Shown: positions 43,637-51,654 of the stretch, piece after piece
Position numbering within the stretch: position 1 is the first letter of the stretch
Layout of the letters: each line of letters starts with the position of its first letter
Assembly (NCBI GenBank): GCA_964394445.1
Contig: CAYMXO010000005.1
Coordinates: 14,562-78,561, forward strand
Length of the DNA: 64,000 bases
Direction: 5' to 3'
Source: Thiopseudomonas sp964394445
Lineage (GTDB): Bacteria > Pseudomonadota > Gammaproteobacteria > Pseudomonadales > Pseudomonadaceae
Translations under genes and position numbers: made by a program
Notes under the pieces: generated by a model
Seen by the model: the letters and a program-made list of their open reading frames with translations, nothing else
Told to the model about the DNA's origin: nothing
Database searches by the model: none

Positions 43637-44326
43637 TCAGCCTTTCGCATGCACGGTGCGATGCAGAATGGCATGCAGCTCGTCGGCAAAGGTGTAGTAG
43701 CGGGCAATCAGCACTTCACTGCGCGTAGCAAAGCGGTTATAGGCAACAACGGCCGGAATCGCGGCAAACAGGCCAATGGCCGTGGCAATCAGCGCTTCGG
43801 CAATCCCCGGCGCGACAGTTGCCAGGGTCGCCTGCTGCACCTGCGCCAGACCGCGGAAAGAGTTCATGATGCCCCAAACGGTACCGAACAGGCCGACATA
43901 GGGACTGGTGGAACCGACGGTGGCGAGAAATGGCAGGTTTTGTTCCAGATGCTCTTCTTCGCGGGAAATGGCCACGCGCATGGCCCGGGCAACCGCGTCC
44001 ATCACTGCATCGGGCTGCATGCCCTGCTGTTGGCGCAGGCGGGAAAATTCCTTGAAACCGGCCTGAAAGATACGCTCGGACCCGGTCAGGTCCTGCTTGC
44101 CGTTGACTTCACGATACAGCCGCGACAGGTCGACTCCGGACCAGAAGCGCTCTTCGAACTGCTCCAGACCCTTTTTTGCACCACCCAGTGTGCTGCTGCG
44201 CTGAAAAATGATGATCCAGGAAACCACCGAAGCCAGTAGCAGGCTCAGCATGACCAGTTGCACCAGCAGGCTGGCATTGCTGACCAGGCTCCACATTGAC
44301 ATTGAATCGGCTTGATTGGCGCCCAC
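43637..44326 (-). CDS. tolQ: Tol-Pal system protein TolQ
   Basis: 229 residues starting at GTG (GTGGGCGCC), chosen for GGGAGG 5 bases upstream; ATG at the eighth residue is an alternative. ExbB/TolQ/MotA family with three helices: VQLVMLSLLLASVVSWIIIF, GLFGTVWGIMNSFRGLAQVQQATLATVAPGIAEALIATAIGLFAAIPAVVAYN. Proton-channel subunit of the inner-membrane motor. Twelve bases after ybgC. Confidence 0.96.
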   Translation of the reverse strand: MGANQADSMSMWSLVSNASLLVQLVMLSLLLASVVSWIIIFQRSSTLGGAKKGLEQFEERFWSGVDLSRLYREVNGKQDLTGSERIFQAGFKEFSRLRQQQGMQPDAVMDAVARAMRVAISREEEHLEQNLPFLATVGSTSPYVGLFGTVWGIMNSFRGLAQVQQATLATVAPGIAEALIATAIGLFAAIPAVVAYNRFATRSEVLIARYYTFADELHAILHRTVHAKG

Positions 44327-44338
44327 AAGGCCTCCCGT

Positions 44339-44758
44339 TTAAGGCAATAAATCTGATTGAAAGGTTTTCTGCAACGCCGGCGGCATTGCCCGGGGTTTGA
44401 ACGTATCGGCACTGACACAGGCAATCACGAAGCGGCCTTCACAGAGCAGCACATCGTCACTGCAACGGCGTACCTGCTGGACAAATTCCAGCCGGGTGCG
44501 TTTCAGTGCAACAACCTGCGCACTGACCGCCAGTTCATCATCCAGTCGCGCCGGCGCATGATAGCGGGTTTGTGCGCTGTGGACGACAAAAAGCACGTTC
44601 TGTCCGGCCAGCTCGTGCTGGCTGAAACCAAGGCTGCGCAGGCGTTCAGTACGCGCCCGCTCCATATATTTCAGGTAGTTGACGTAATACACCACGCCGC
44701 CGGCATCCGTGTCCTCGTAGTAGACACGGCAAGGCCAGCTAAATTCCGTTGCTGTCAT
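44339..44758 (-). CDS. ybgC: Acyl-CoA thioester hydrolase YbgC
   Basis: 139 residues from MTATEFSWPCRVYYEDTDAGGVVYYVNYLKYMERARTE; the start overlaps the end of ruvB by 20 bases. A hot-dog thioesterase with the catalytic Asp in YEDTDAGG. It hydrolyses short- or medium-chain acyl-CoA and is thought to associate with phospholipid enzymes at the inner membrane. First gene of ybgC-tolQRAB-pal-cpoB; the overlap couples the Tol cluster to ruvB. Confidence 0.95.
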   Translation of the reverse strand: MTATEFSWPCRVYYEDTDAGGVVYYVNYLKYMERARTERLRSLGFSQHELAGQNVLFVVHSAQTRYHAPARLDDELAVSAQVVALKRTRLEFVQQVRRCSDDVLLCEGRFVIACVSADTFKPRAMPPALQKTFQSDLLP

Positions 44759-45794
44759 CAAAGATTTCCTGCTGATCGGGCTGACGGTTGTTGCGCGGTA
44801 CCGGCAGGCCAAAATGCAACCAGGCATGTCGGGTCACCACACGCCCGCGCGGTGTACGCATGATGTAGCCCTGCTGGATCAGGTAAGGCTCCAGCACATC
44901 CTCGATGGTATGCCGCTCTTCGCTGATGGCTGCCGCAAGGTTGTCCAGCCCGACCGGACCGCCATCGAATTTTTCCATCATGGTCAGCAGCAGGCGGCGA
45001 TCCTGGTGATCCAGCCCCAGCTCGTCCACATCCAGCATGTTCAATGCCTGGTCGGCAATGCTGAGGCTGATTTCGCCGCTGCCACGCACCTGGGCAAAGT
45101 CACGCACCCGGCGCAGCAAGCGGTTGGCAATTCGCGGCGTGCCGCGCGAGCGGCGGGCTATTTCAAAAGCCCCTTCGGCTTCAATCGGCATCTGCAGGAT
45201 GCCGGCAGCACGCTCGACAATCCGGCTCAGGTCAGCGTGACTGTAAAATTCCAGCCGCTGCACGATACCAAAGCGGTCGCGCAGCGGGTTGGTCAGCATG
45301 CCGGCCCGGGTGGTGGCACCCACCAGGGTAAAGGGCGGCAGATCCAGCTTGATTGAACGCGCGGCCGGGCCTTCGCCAATCATGATGTCGAGCTGAAAGT
45401 CTTCCATCGCCGGGTAGAGCACCTCTTCCACGACCGGCGGCAGACGGTGAATCTCGTCGATGAACAACACATCGCCTTCGTTGAGGTTGGTCAGCAGTGC
45501 AGCCAGATCGCCGGCCCGCTCCAGCACCGGCCCGGACGTGCTCTTTAGCGAGACGCCCATTTCCGTGGCAATGATGTTGGCCAGAGTGGTCTTGCCCAGC
45601 CCGGGCGGGCCAAAAATCAGGGTATGGTCCAGCGCTTCGTTACGCTGCCGCGCTGCCTGCATGAACAGGCCCATCTGGTCACGCACGACCGGCTGGCCAA
45701 TGTACTCCTCCAGGCTGAGCGGACGGATGGCGCGGTCAAACTGTTCTTCACGCTCCTTGGCGCTGGCGGAAATCAGGCGGTCGGCTTCAATCAT
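44739..45794 (-). CDS. ruvB: Holliday junction DNA helicase RuvB
   Basis: 351 residues. An AAA+ motor with Walker A FGPPGLGKTTLANI, Walker B VLFIDEIHRL, sensor I GATTRAGML, arginine finger region LRDRFG and a C-terminal winged helix (RTPRGRVVTRHAWLHFG). A hexamer that drives branch migration with RuvA. It follows ruvA by 21 bases; its end overlaps ybgC. The C-terminal tail after the winged helix is slightly long (about 18 extra residues). Confidence 0.98.
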   Translation of the reverse strand: MIEADRLISASAKEREEQFDRAIRPLSLEEYIGQPVVRDQMGLFMQAARQRNEALDHTLIFGPPGLGKTTLANIIATEMGVSLKSTSGPVLERAGDLAALLTNLNEGDVLFIDEIHRLPPVVEEVLYPAMEDFQLDIMIGEGPAARSIKLDLPPFTLVGATTRAGMLTNPLRDRFGIVQRLEFYSHADLSRIVERAAGILQMPIEAEGAFEIARRSRGTPRIANRLLRRVRDFAQVRGSGEISLSIADQALNMLDVDELGLDHQDRRLLLTMMEKFDGGPVGLDNLAAAISEERHTIEDVLEPYLIQQGYIMRTPRGRVVTRHAWLHFGLPVPRNNRQPDQQEIFDDSNGI

Positions 45795-45815
45795 TACAAA
45801 AATGCTCTTGTCGGG

Positions 45816-46424
45816 TTACTGGCCCAGGCCACGCAGGGCCAGACGAATCAGGTCTTCGCTGCGCAGGTCGTCAGCAAATACTGCACGCACGGCACGGCCG
45901 GCCTCGGCCGGCTTGAAACCCAGACTGACCAGCGCGCTGACGGCATCCTGCTCGGCACCGCTTCCAGTGCTGGCAGGAGCACCGCCTGCAGGCAGGGCAA
46001 CAGCACCGGCAGGGGCATCCCAGTCCTTGAACTTGCCCTTGAGCTCAACCAGCAGCCGGTCGGCAGTTTTCTTGCCCACTCCGGGTACCTTCATCAGCCG
46101 GGCGGTATCTTCGGCGTGCACACAGCCAATCAGCTCATCGGCGCTCATGCCGGACATCAGCGCCAGCGCCAGCTTGGGACCAACACCATTGAGACGGATC
46201 AGTTCGCGAAACATCTGCCGGTCACGCTTGCAGTAAAAACCGTAAAGCAACTGGGCATCTTCCCGCACCACCAGGTGCGTGTGCAGCTCCAGCGGCTTGC
46301 CGGTTTCCGGCAGCTGGAACAATGTGCTCATCGGCACCTCCAGCTCGTAGCCAACGCCATTGACATCCAGAATGACAAAAGGCGGCTGCTTGTCCAGCAG
46401 GGTACCGCGTAAAAAACCGATCAT
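45816..46424 (-). CDS. ruvA: Holliday junction DNA helicase RuvA
   Basis: 202 residues with an N-terminal OB-fold (MIGFLRGTLLDKQPPFVILDVNGVGYELEVP), two helix-hairpin-helix motifs (LNGVGPKLALALMSG; VPGVGKKTADRLLVEL) and a C-terminal domain III that contacts RuvB (VSALVSLGFKPAEAGRAVRAV). It binds Holliday junctions as a tetramer. The start overlaps the ruvC stop by 4 bases (ATGA). Confidence 0.98.
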   Translation of the reverse strand: MIGFLRGTLLDKQPPFVILDVNGVGYELEVPMSTLFQLPETGKPLELHTHLVVREDAQLLYGFYCKRDRQMFRELIRLNGVGPKLALALMSGMSADELIGCVHAEDTARLMKVPGVGKKTADRLLVELKGKFKDWDAPAGAVALPAGGAPASTGSGAEQDAVSALVSLGFKPAEAGRAVRAVFADDLRSEDLIRLALRGLGQ

Positions 46425-46972
46425 GAAAATCTTCCTTCAGGCAGACTGTCCAGCCGCATCCGGCCACCGCGCGTGCGGGCACCGCCGAGATTGTGGGGGA
46501 TCAGGGTCTGGCGGTGATGGGCATGACAAAGGGCAACCGCCAGGGCATCCGACGCATCAATCTGTGGCTTTTGGGTCAGTTTCAGCAGATGCATGACCAT
46601 CATTTGCACCTGCTCCTTGGCCGCGCGGCCACTGCCGACCACTGCCGACTTGATCTGGGTCGCGCTGTATTCACTGACCGGCAATCCGGCCCGGGTCGCG
46701 GCCACTATGGCAGCGCCACGAGCCTGGCCCAGCTTCAGGGCCGAGTCAGCGTTGCGGGCCATGAACACCTGCTCAATGCCCATCAAGCCCGGCTGGTACA
46801 GCTCAATGACCTGGCTGATGCCGGCAAACACCGCATCCAGCCGCACGGGCAGCTCACCACTGCCCGTGCGGATGCAGCCGGAGGCCACATATTCACAACC
46901 CCGGCCAGTGTCACGAATCACGCCATAGCCGGTAATGCGTGAGCCGGGGTCGATACCAAGAATCAGGGTCAT
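46421..46972 (-). CDS. ruvC: Crossover junction endodeoxyribonuclease RuvC
   Basis: 183 residues with the four acidic active-site residues: Asp8 (LGIDPGSR), Glu67 (GIEQVF), Asp139 and Asp142 (IDASDALAVALCH). A dimeric resolvase that cuts Holliday junctions symmetrically. First gene of ruvCAB. In Pseudomonas yebC lies directly upstream; here 670 bases of repeats separate them, so ruvC may use its own promoter. Confidence 0.97.
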   Translation of the reverse strand: MTLILGIDPGSRITGYGVIRDTGRGCEYVASGCIRTGSGELPVRLDAVFAGISQVIELYQPGLMGIEQVFMARNADSALKLGQARGAAIVAATRAGLPVSEYSATQIKSAVVGSGRAAKEQVQMMVMHLLKLTQKPQIDASDALAVALCHAHHRQTLIPHNLGGARTRGGRMRLDSLPEGRFS

Positions 46973-47113
46973 GGGAGCTCTTGCCTTGCGGCCTAATCAA
47001 ATCCTGTGCAACCTATCACAAAACACTGTGCACTTATACAGCTCACTGTGAGAATTGCCCCCTACCAAACAGCAGTCGCCCACAACGAAAGCGCCCTTCA
47101 TCCGCACGCAACA

Positions 47114-47272
47114 CCGCGACAGCATCCCGCCACAGGCGGGACCAATTCCTCCACCCGCACCAGACAGATTTCGGGTCGAAGGAGACGGGAGCCGGACCTC
47201 AGCGGTTCGTGGCAGCTCGCTGACACGGACAAGCGCAGCCCGACGCAGTGTCTTCTGCGGCCCGAGCAGCGC
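47114..47272 (+). repeat. GCGACAGCA-family repeat, copy 1 (ruvC-yebC region)
   Basis: CCGCGACAGCATCCCGCCACAGGCGGG at 47114-47140 in separate parts: box, then the palindrome CCCGCC-ACA-GGCGGG. A spacer follows, then a two-armed fold with TCAGCG / CGCTGA (47199-47223) and CGCAG / CTGCG (47244-47259). Bases 47190-47272 recur 312 bases downstream with three differences. Confidence 0.8.
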
Positions 47273-47367
47273 AATGCAAACCTCCAGCCCAGCCGCTACA
47301 GTACAAAACCAACCCACGAATCCGGCCGCAGCAATAAACACTTCAACCCCGGTGCCATAACGCAACA

Positions 47368-47395
47368 CCGGTCGCGGCTGAAGCCTCTCCTACAG
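47368..47395 (+). repeat. REP element inside the ruvC-yebC repeat array
   Basis: CCGGTCGCGGCTGAAGCC followed by TCTCCTACAG, the Pseudomonas-type REP. It lies between the two composite repeat copies. Confidence 0.8.
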
Positions 47396-47425
47396 AAAAA
47401 GCAGCGTTCAGCCCTGCAACGATGC

Positions 47426-47584
47426 CGCGACAGCATTCCATCGCAAGCGAAACAAAGCCCCGCCACAGGCACAAGGTAGATTTCGGGCCGAAAGAGACCG
47501 GAGCCGGGCCTCAGCGGTTCGTGGCAGCTCGCTGACACGGACAAGCACAGCCCGACGCAGTGTCTTCTGCGGCCTGAGCAGCGC
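47426..47584 (+). repeat. GCGACAGCA-family repeat, copy 2 (ruvC-yebC region)
   Basis: The box GCGACAGCAT starts at 47427 with a damaged palindrome; GCCACAGGCAC follows at about 47462. The two-arm part at 47502-47584 matches copy 1 at 80 of 83 bases. Copies 1 and 2 form a direct repeat that could delete by recombination. Confidence 0.8.
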
Positions 47585-47641
47585 TGTAAAAATCCAGCCC
47601 AACTGCCATAGCGCTAAACCAAAGAGCGCAAATTTTTATAT

Positions 47642-48388
47642 TTAATCCAGCTGCTCCATGATTTCGTCAGAAATCTCGGCGTTGGAATAAACGTTCTGCA
47701 CATCATCCAGGTCTTCCAGCGCATCGATCAGCTTCATGATTTTCTGCGCACTTTCCAGATCCAGTTCAGCGGTGGTGCTGGGCAGCATGGTCACTTCAGC
47801 CTCCTCGGCCTCAAAGCCTGCTGCTTTCAGGGCCTCGTTGACACTGATGAAATCGGCAAAAGCGGTCAACACCTCAACCGAACCGTCATCATTGCTGACA
47901 ACATCATCCGCACCCGCTTCCAGCGCCGCATCCATCAGGGCCTCTTCGTCCACGCCCGGAGCAAACAGGATCTGGCCCTTGCGCTCAAACAGATAAGCCA
48001 CAGAGCCGTCGGTGCCCAGGTTGCCGCCGTGCTTGCTGAAAGCATGACGCACTTCGGCGGCGGTGCGGTTACGGTTGTCGGTCATGGCCTCAACATACAC
48101 GGCCACACCGGCAACGCCGTACCCCTCATAGGACAGCTCTTCAACGTTGTCCGCCTCGTTGGTGCCGGCACCGCGGGCAATCGCACGGTCAATGGTATCC
48201 CGGCTCATGTTGGCGCCCAGCGCCTTGTCCACGGCCAGACGCAGGCGCGGGTTGTCCTCCACGATACCGCCGCCGGCCTTGGCGGCCACGGTCAGCTCAC
48301 GGATCAGCTTGGTAAAAATCTTGCCCCGCTGCGCATCCTGACGCGCCTTGCGGTGCTTGATGTTGGCCCATTTGGAATGTCCAGCCAT
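47642..48388 (-). CDS. yebC: YebC/PmpR family DNA-binding regulator / translation factor
   Basis: 248 residues, standard YebC: MAGHSKWANIKHRKARQDAQRGKIFTKL at the start, NPRLRLAVDKALGANM, YEGYGVAGVAVYVEAMTDNRNRT and the C-terminal acidic domain. PmpR, the P. aeruginosa member, represses the pqsR quorum system; other members help ribosomes with proline stretches. Usually co-transcribed with ruvCAB, here separated from ruvC by 670 bases of repeats. Confidence 0.96.
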   Translation of the reverse strand: MAGHSKWANIKHRKARQDAQRGKIFTKLIRELTVAAKAGGGIVEDNPRLRLAVDKALGANMSRDTIDRAIARGAGTNEADNVEELSYEGYGVAGVAVYVEAMTDNRNRTAAEVRHAFSKHGGNLGTDGSVAYLFERKGQILFAPGVDEEALMDAALEAGADDVVSNDDGSVEVLTAFADFISVNEALKAAGFEAEEAEVTMLPSTTAELDLESAQKIMKLIDALEDLDDVQNVYSNAEISDEIMEQLD

Positions 48389-48502
48389 AACAGTTCCTCT
48401 TTGTCTCTATCTTGTAATGTATTGCCTGATTGTTTACAGCGGGCAGATGATGGCGAAAACACCTCACGCGGCTGAAGCTGCACCAAACAAGGCACCGCCC
48501 CT

Positions 48503-48654
48503 GCACGCGACAGCAGCCCGACACCGTCGGGCCACCCCCTCCCCCACAACACGCGGTGCATGGGGCCGGGTCAGGCTGGCTAAAGCCTCAGCGAGCCTCT
48601 CGAAGCTTGCTTCGAAAGGTGAAGCGTAGCTTTAAGCCGGCCTGATCCAGCCCC
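48503..48654 (+). repeat. GCGACAGCA-family repeat, copy 3 (yebC-aspS region)
   Basis: CACGCGACAGCAGCCCGACA at 48505 opens the copy, with palindrome CCCGAC-ACC-GTCGGG. Then a long hairpin at 48562-48654: GGGGCCGGGTCAGGCTGGC on the left pairs with GCCGGCCTGATCCAGCCCC on the right with few mismatches, and an inner arm TCGAAGC-TT-GCTTCGA. It fills most of the 286 bases between yebC and aspS and could also stop transcription. Confidence 0.8.
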
Positions 48655-48674
48655 GAGCAACCGCAAGGTAAAAA

Positions 48675-50453
48675 TCAACCTTCAGCTTTCACCTGCTCAC
48701 GCAAGCGGATATTCAGCTCACGCAGCTGCTTGGCATCCACAGTACCGGGCGCCTGGGTCATGACACAGGCCGCGCTCTGGGTTTTCGGGAAAGCAATCAC
48801 TTCACGAATCGAGCTGGCTCCGGTCATCAGCATGACCAGACGGTCCAGGCCAAACGCCAGACCACCATGGGGTGGCGCACCAAAACGCAGGGCATCCAGC
48901 AGGAAGCCGAATTTTTCTTTCTGCTCGGCCTCATCGATACCCAGCACGTCAAACACGGTCTGCTGCATCGTACGGTCGTGGATGCGGATGGAACCACCAC
49001 CCAGTTCGGTACCGTTGAGCACCATGTCGTAAGCCCGTGACAGCGCCGCAGCCGGATTGGCTTTCAGCTCGTCGGCGGAGCATTGGGGCGAAGTGAAGGG
49101 GTGATGCAGCGCGCTGAGCGAGCCGTCGTCATTTTCCTCGAACATCGGGAAATCCACCACCCACAGCGGCGCCCACTGACAGGTCAGCAGGTTCAGATCG
49201 TGACCAAGGCGGATACGCAATGCACCCAGTGCGTCGCTGACCACCTGCGCCTTGTCGGCACCAAAGAAAACGATATCACCGTCTACCGCACCCACGCGGT
49301 CCAGAATGGTGTTGAGGTTTTCCTCGGGAATAAACTTGACGATGGGCGACTGCAAACCTTCAGCACCTTTGGCGCGTTCGTTGACCTTGATGTAAGCCAG
49401 CCCTCTGGCACCGTACAGGCCGACATATTTGGTGTAGTCGTCAATCTGGCCGCGCGGCATGGCGCCCTGACCGGGCACGCGCAAGGCGGCAACGCGCCCC
49501 TTGGGGTCGCTGGCCGGACCGCTGAAGACCTTGAACTCAACATCTTTCAGCTGGTCGGCCACATCCACCAGCTCCAGCGGAATACGCAGGTCCGGCTTGT
49601 CGGAGCCGAAGCGGCGCATGGCTTCTTCGTATGGCATGTGCGGGAACTCGCCCAGTTCCACATCCAGCACTTCCTTGAACAGGTTGCGGATCATCTGCTC
49701 GCTGGTGCCCATGATGTCGGACTCTTCAATGAAGCTGGCTTCGATATCGATCTGGGTAAATTCGGGCTGACGATCGGCACGCAGGTCTTCATCGCGGAAG
49801 CACTTGGCAATCTGGTAGTAGCGGTCAAAACCGGACACCATCAGCAGCTGTTTGAACAGCTGTGGCGACTGCGGCAGGGCAAAGAAGCTGCCCTGGTGGG
49901 TACGGCTGGGTACCAGGTAGTCGCGGGCGCCTTCCGGAGTGGCGCGGGTCAGGATCGGGGTTTCCACATCCAGAAAGCCGTTGTCATCGAGGAAGCGGCG
50001 GATGCTGCTGGTGATGCGTGAGCGCAGCTTGAGCTTGTCGGCCACTTCAGGACGGCGCAAGTCGATATAACGGAAGCGCAGACGGGTTTCTTCACCCACA
50101 TCGGAGTGCTCGTCCAGCGGGAACGGCGGCGTGTCAGCCTGGCTGAGGATTTCCAGGCTGTCGGCAATCACTTCAATCTCGCCGCTGGCCAGGTTTGGAT
50201 TGGTGGCACCTTCCGGGCGACGGCGTACCACCCCGGTCGCCTTGACCACATACTCGCTGCGCACCCGGTCTGCCAGAGCAAAAGTGTCCACGTTATCCGG
50301 ATTGAACACCACCTGCGCCAGACCTTCGCGGTCACGGATATCCAGAAAAATCACGCCACCGTGGTCACGGCGACGGTGGACCCATCCACACAGGGTAACG
50401 GTTTGACCTTCTAGGCCGGCGTTCAGGTGGCCGCAATAATGGCTGCGCATCAT
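48675..50453 (-). CDS. aspS: Aspartyl-tRNA synthetase
   Basis: 592 residues from MMRSHYCGHLNAGLEGQTVT; a GTG four codons upstream is less likely. Class II synthetase: OB anticodon-binding domain (HRRRDHGGVIFLDIRDR), motif 2 FRDEDLRADRQPEFTQ, the bacterial insertion domain (about 290-420) and motif 3 GLAFGLDRLVMLMTG. It charges tRNA-Asp; in Pseudomonas, which makes Asn-tRNA by amidation, the enzyme is non-discriminating and also aspartylates tRNA-Asn. Gene order yebC-aspS is as in Pseudomonas. Confidence 0.98.
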   Translation of the reverse strand: MMRSHYCGHLNAGLEGQTVTLCGWVHRRRDHGGVIFLDIRDREGLAQVVFNPDNVDTFALADRVRSEYVVKATGVVRRRPEGATNPNLASGEIEVIADSLEILSQADTPPFPLDEHSDVGEETRLRFRYIDLRRPEVADKLKLRSRITSSIRRFLDDNGFLDVETPILTRATPEGARDYLVPSRTHQGSFFALPQSPQLFKQLLMVSGFDRYYQIAKCFRDEDLRADRQPEFTQIDIEASFIEESDIMGTSEQMIRNLFKEVLDVELGEFPHMPYEEAMRRFGSDKPDLRIPLELVDVADQLKDVEFKVFSGPASDPKGRVAALRVPGQGAMPRGQIDDYTKYVGLYGARGLAYIKVNERAKGAEGLQSPIVKFIPEENLNTILDRVGAVDGDIVFFGADKAQVVSDALGALRIRLGHDLNLLTCQWAPLWVVDFPMFEENDDGSLSALHHPFTSPQCSADELKANPAAALSRAYDMVLNGTELGGGSIRIHDRTMQQTVFDVLGIDEAEQKEKFGFLLDALRFGAPPHGGLAFGLDRLVMLMTGASSIREVIAFPKTQSAACVMTQAPGTVDAKQLRELNIRLREQVKAEG

Positions 50454-50465
50454 AATCTTGTTCAC

Positions 50466-50884
50466 TTCCCGGATTGTTCTATAAATTAAGCGGTAGCAAG
50501 CGCTGCTGACACAGCTTTCTGCAACTTGCCAGACCGGCAGCGCCGGTCATCCCGAAAACGGCACATTATATAGCTTTCCACTCCCGGCTACCATGGCCGG
50601 CCCTGTCCGCCAGATGCAAATCACCGGTTTGGTCAGCTCTTGCCCGGACAACCCTCGCGCACCCCGCGAGGTGCCGGCTCTTCATCGGCAATTACAAAAA
50701 GCAAGTCCCCGTTTGAGTCGGATCAAGCTTTGCGGTTTAATAGCGGATCAGCCATTACAGGCCGCATTGCCGGGAATTCGTCATTTCCCGGCAATTGCAT
50801 AATCCTCTGTACGACAATTCCGGCAACATGCCGGGCATGGCTGATGACAAATATTTTCTTTATCCGTTAACGAGTTGATCCACC
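50466..50884. other. Gene-free region between aspS and the cold-shock gene
   Basis: About 420 bases between divergent genes. Short open frames here lack coding character or ribosome sites. It must hold the aspS and cold-shock promoters, but no clear box could be assigned. Confidence 0.4.
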
Positions 50885-51334
50885 ATGTCCAATCCGCTCT
50901 GTCTTGTTACCTCATCACTCCTGATTGCCGCCACGGCGACCCAGGCCACCAACCTTTTTATTGATTTACCCGTTTTACCCATAATCAGTTTGGCGCTGAC
51001 TGCAGCAGGTACCATTTTTTATCTGTTTTCCGGGCGACAAACAGCGACAACACAAAGCTCCGTACATAACCATGCGCCGTCCTCATCCGGCACCTCCACA
51101 GACGACTACCAGGAAGAAGATGTGGAACGCGAAACCGGTACCGTCAAGTGGTTCAACACCACCAAAGGGTTTGGCTTCATTTCCCGCGATAACGGAGACG
51201 ACATCTTTGTTCATTTCCGCGCCATCCGTGGCGAAGGCCACCGCATCCTGGTTGAAGGCCAGCGCGTCGAGTACAACGTGGTCGCCCGGGAAAAAGGCCT
51301 GCAGGCCGAAGATGTGGTAGAAGTGACTGCCTGA
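50885..51334 (+). CDS. Membrane-anchored cold-shock domain protein
   Basis: 149 residues. Two hydrophobic segments near the N-terminus (about 5-20 and 28-48, LPVLPIISLALTAAGTIFYLF), a Ser/Thr-rich acidic linker (about 50-80), then one cold-shock domain (about 82-149) with RNP1 KGFGFI and RNP2 DIFVHF. The CSD binds single-stranded RNA or DNA; the anchor would tether it to the inner membrane with the CSD most likely in the cytosol. The same type of protein sits next to aspS in Pseudomonas (PA0961-like, from memory). Followed by a strong hairpin at 51341. Confidence 0.85.
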   Translation: MSNPLCLVTSSLLIAATATQATNLFIDLPVLPIISLALTAAGTIFYLFSGRQTATTQSSVHNHAPSSSGTSTDDYQEEDVERETGTVKWFNTTKGFGFISRDNGDDIFVHFRAIRGEGHRILVEGQRVEYNVVAREKGLQAEDVVEVTA

Positions 51335-51340
51335 CACCTG

Positions 51341-51367
51341 TCCGGCCAGGTGCAAGGCCTGGCCGGA
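51341..51367 (+). terminator. Strong GC hairpin after the cold-shock gene
   Basis: TCCGGCCAGG pairs perfectly with CCTGGCCGGA (loop TGCAAGG), 7 bases after the stop. No T-tract follows, so termination is probable but not certain. Confidence 0.6.
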
Positions 51368-51548
51368 TAGCCTGCAACCGGGCGATGCGACTCCGTACCA
51401 CAGCATCATCTGGACTCCTGCTTAGAACTCATCAACAAACACTTGAATCTACACGCTTTTCAAGTCTTCAGCGCTCGTTTCTTTAACTAGCCACTTGCCA
51501 GCTTTACACCCATTGTTCGCAATAAATGCGCCTACACGCACCGGTTAA

Positions 51549-51580
51549 AATTATCCCAACACTATAATTGTGGGTAATAT
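51549..51580 (+). promoter_or_regulatory. Candidate gdh promoter with overlapping dyad
   Basis: TATAAT at 51563-51568 is flanked by ATTATCCCAACA on the left and TTGTGGGTAAT on the right, an imperfect inverted repeat. A repressor or LysR-type site over the -10 box is plausible. It lies about 90 bases before the gdh start. Confidence 0.45.
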
Positions 51581-51654
51581 GCGCTATTTGCTCGCACTTG
51601 CCGGGCAAATTTATTTCGCAAAACAACCTATATAAAAACCACAACGGTGTGAGC

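Noticed and set aside
47006..47479. Open frames on both strands between ruvC and yebC
   Set aside because: They lie across the repeat copies and REP, differ in frame between near-identical copies and lack ribosome sites.
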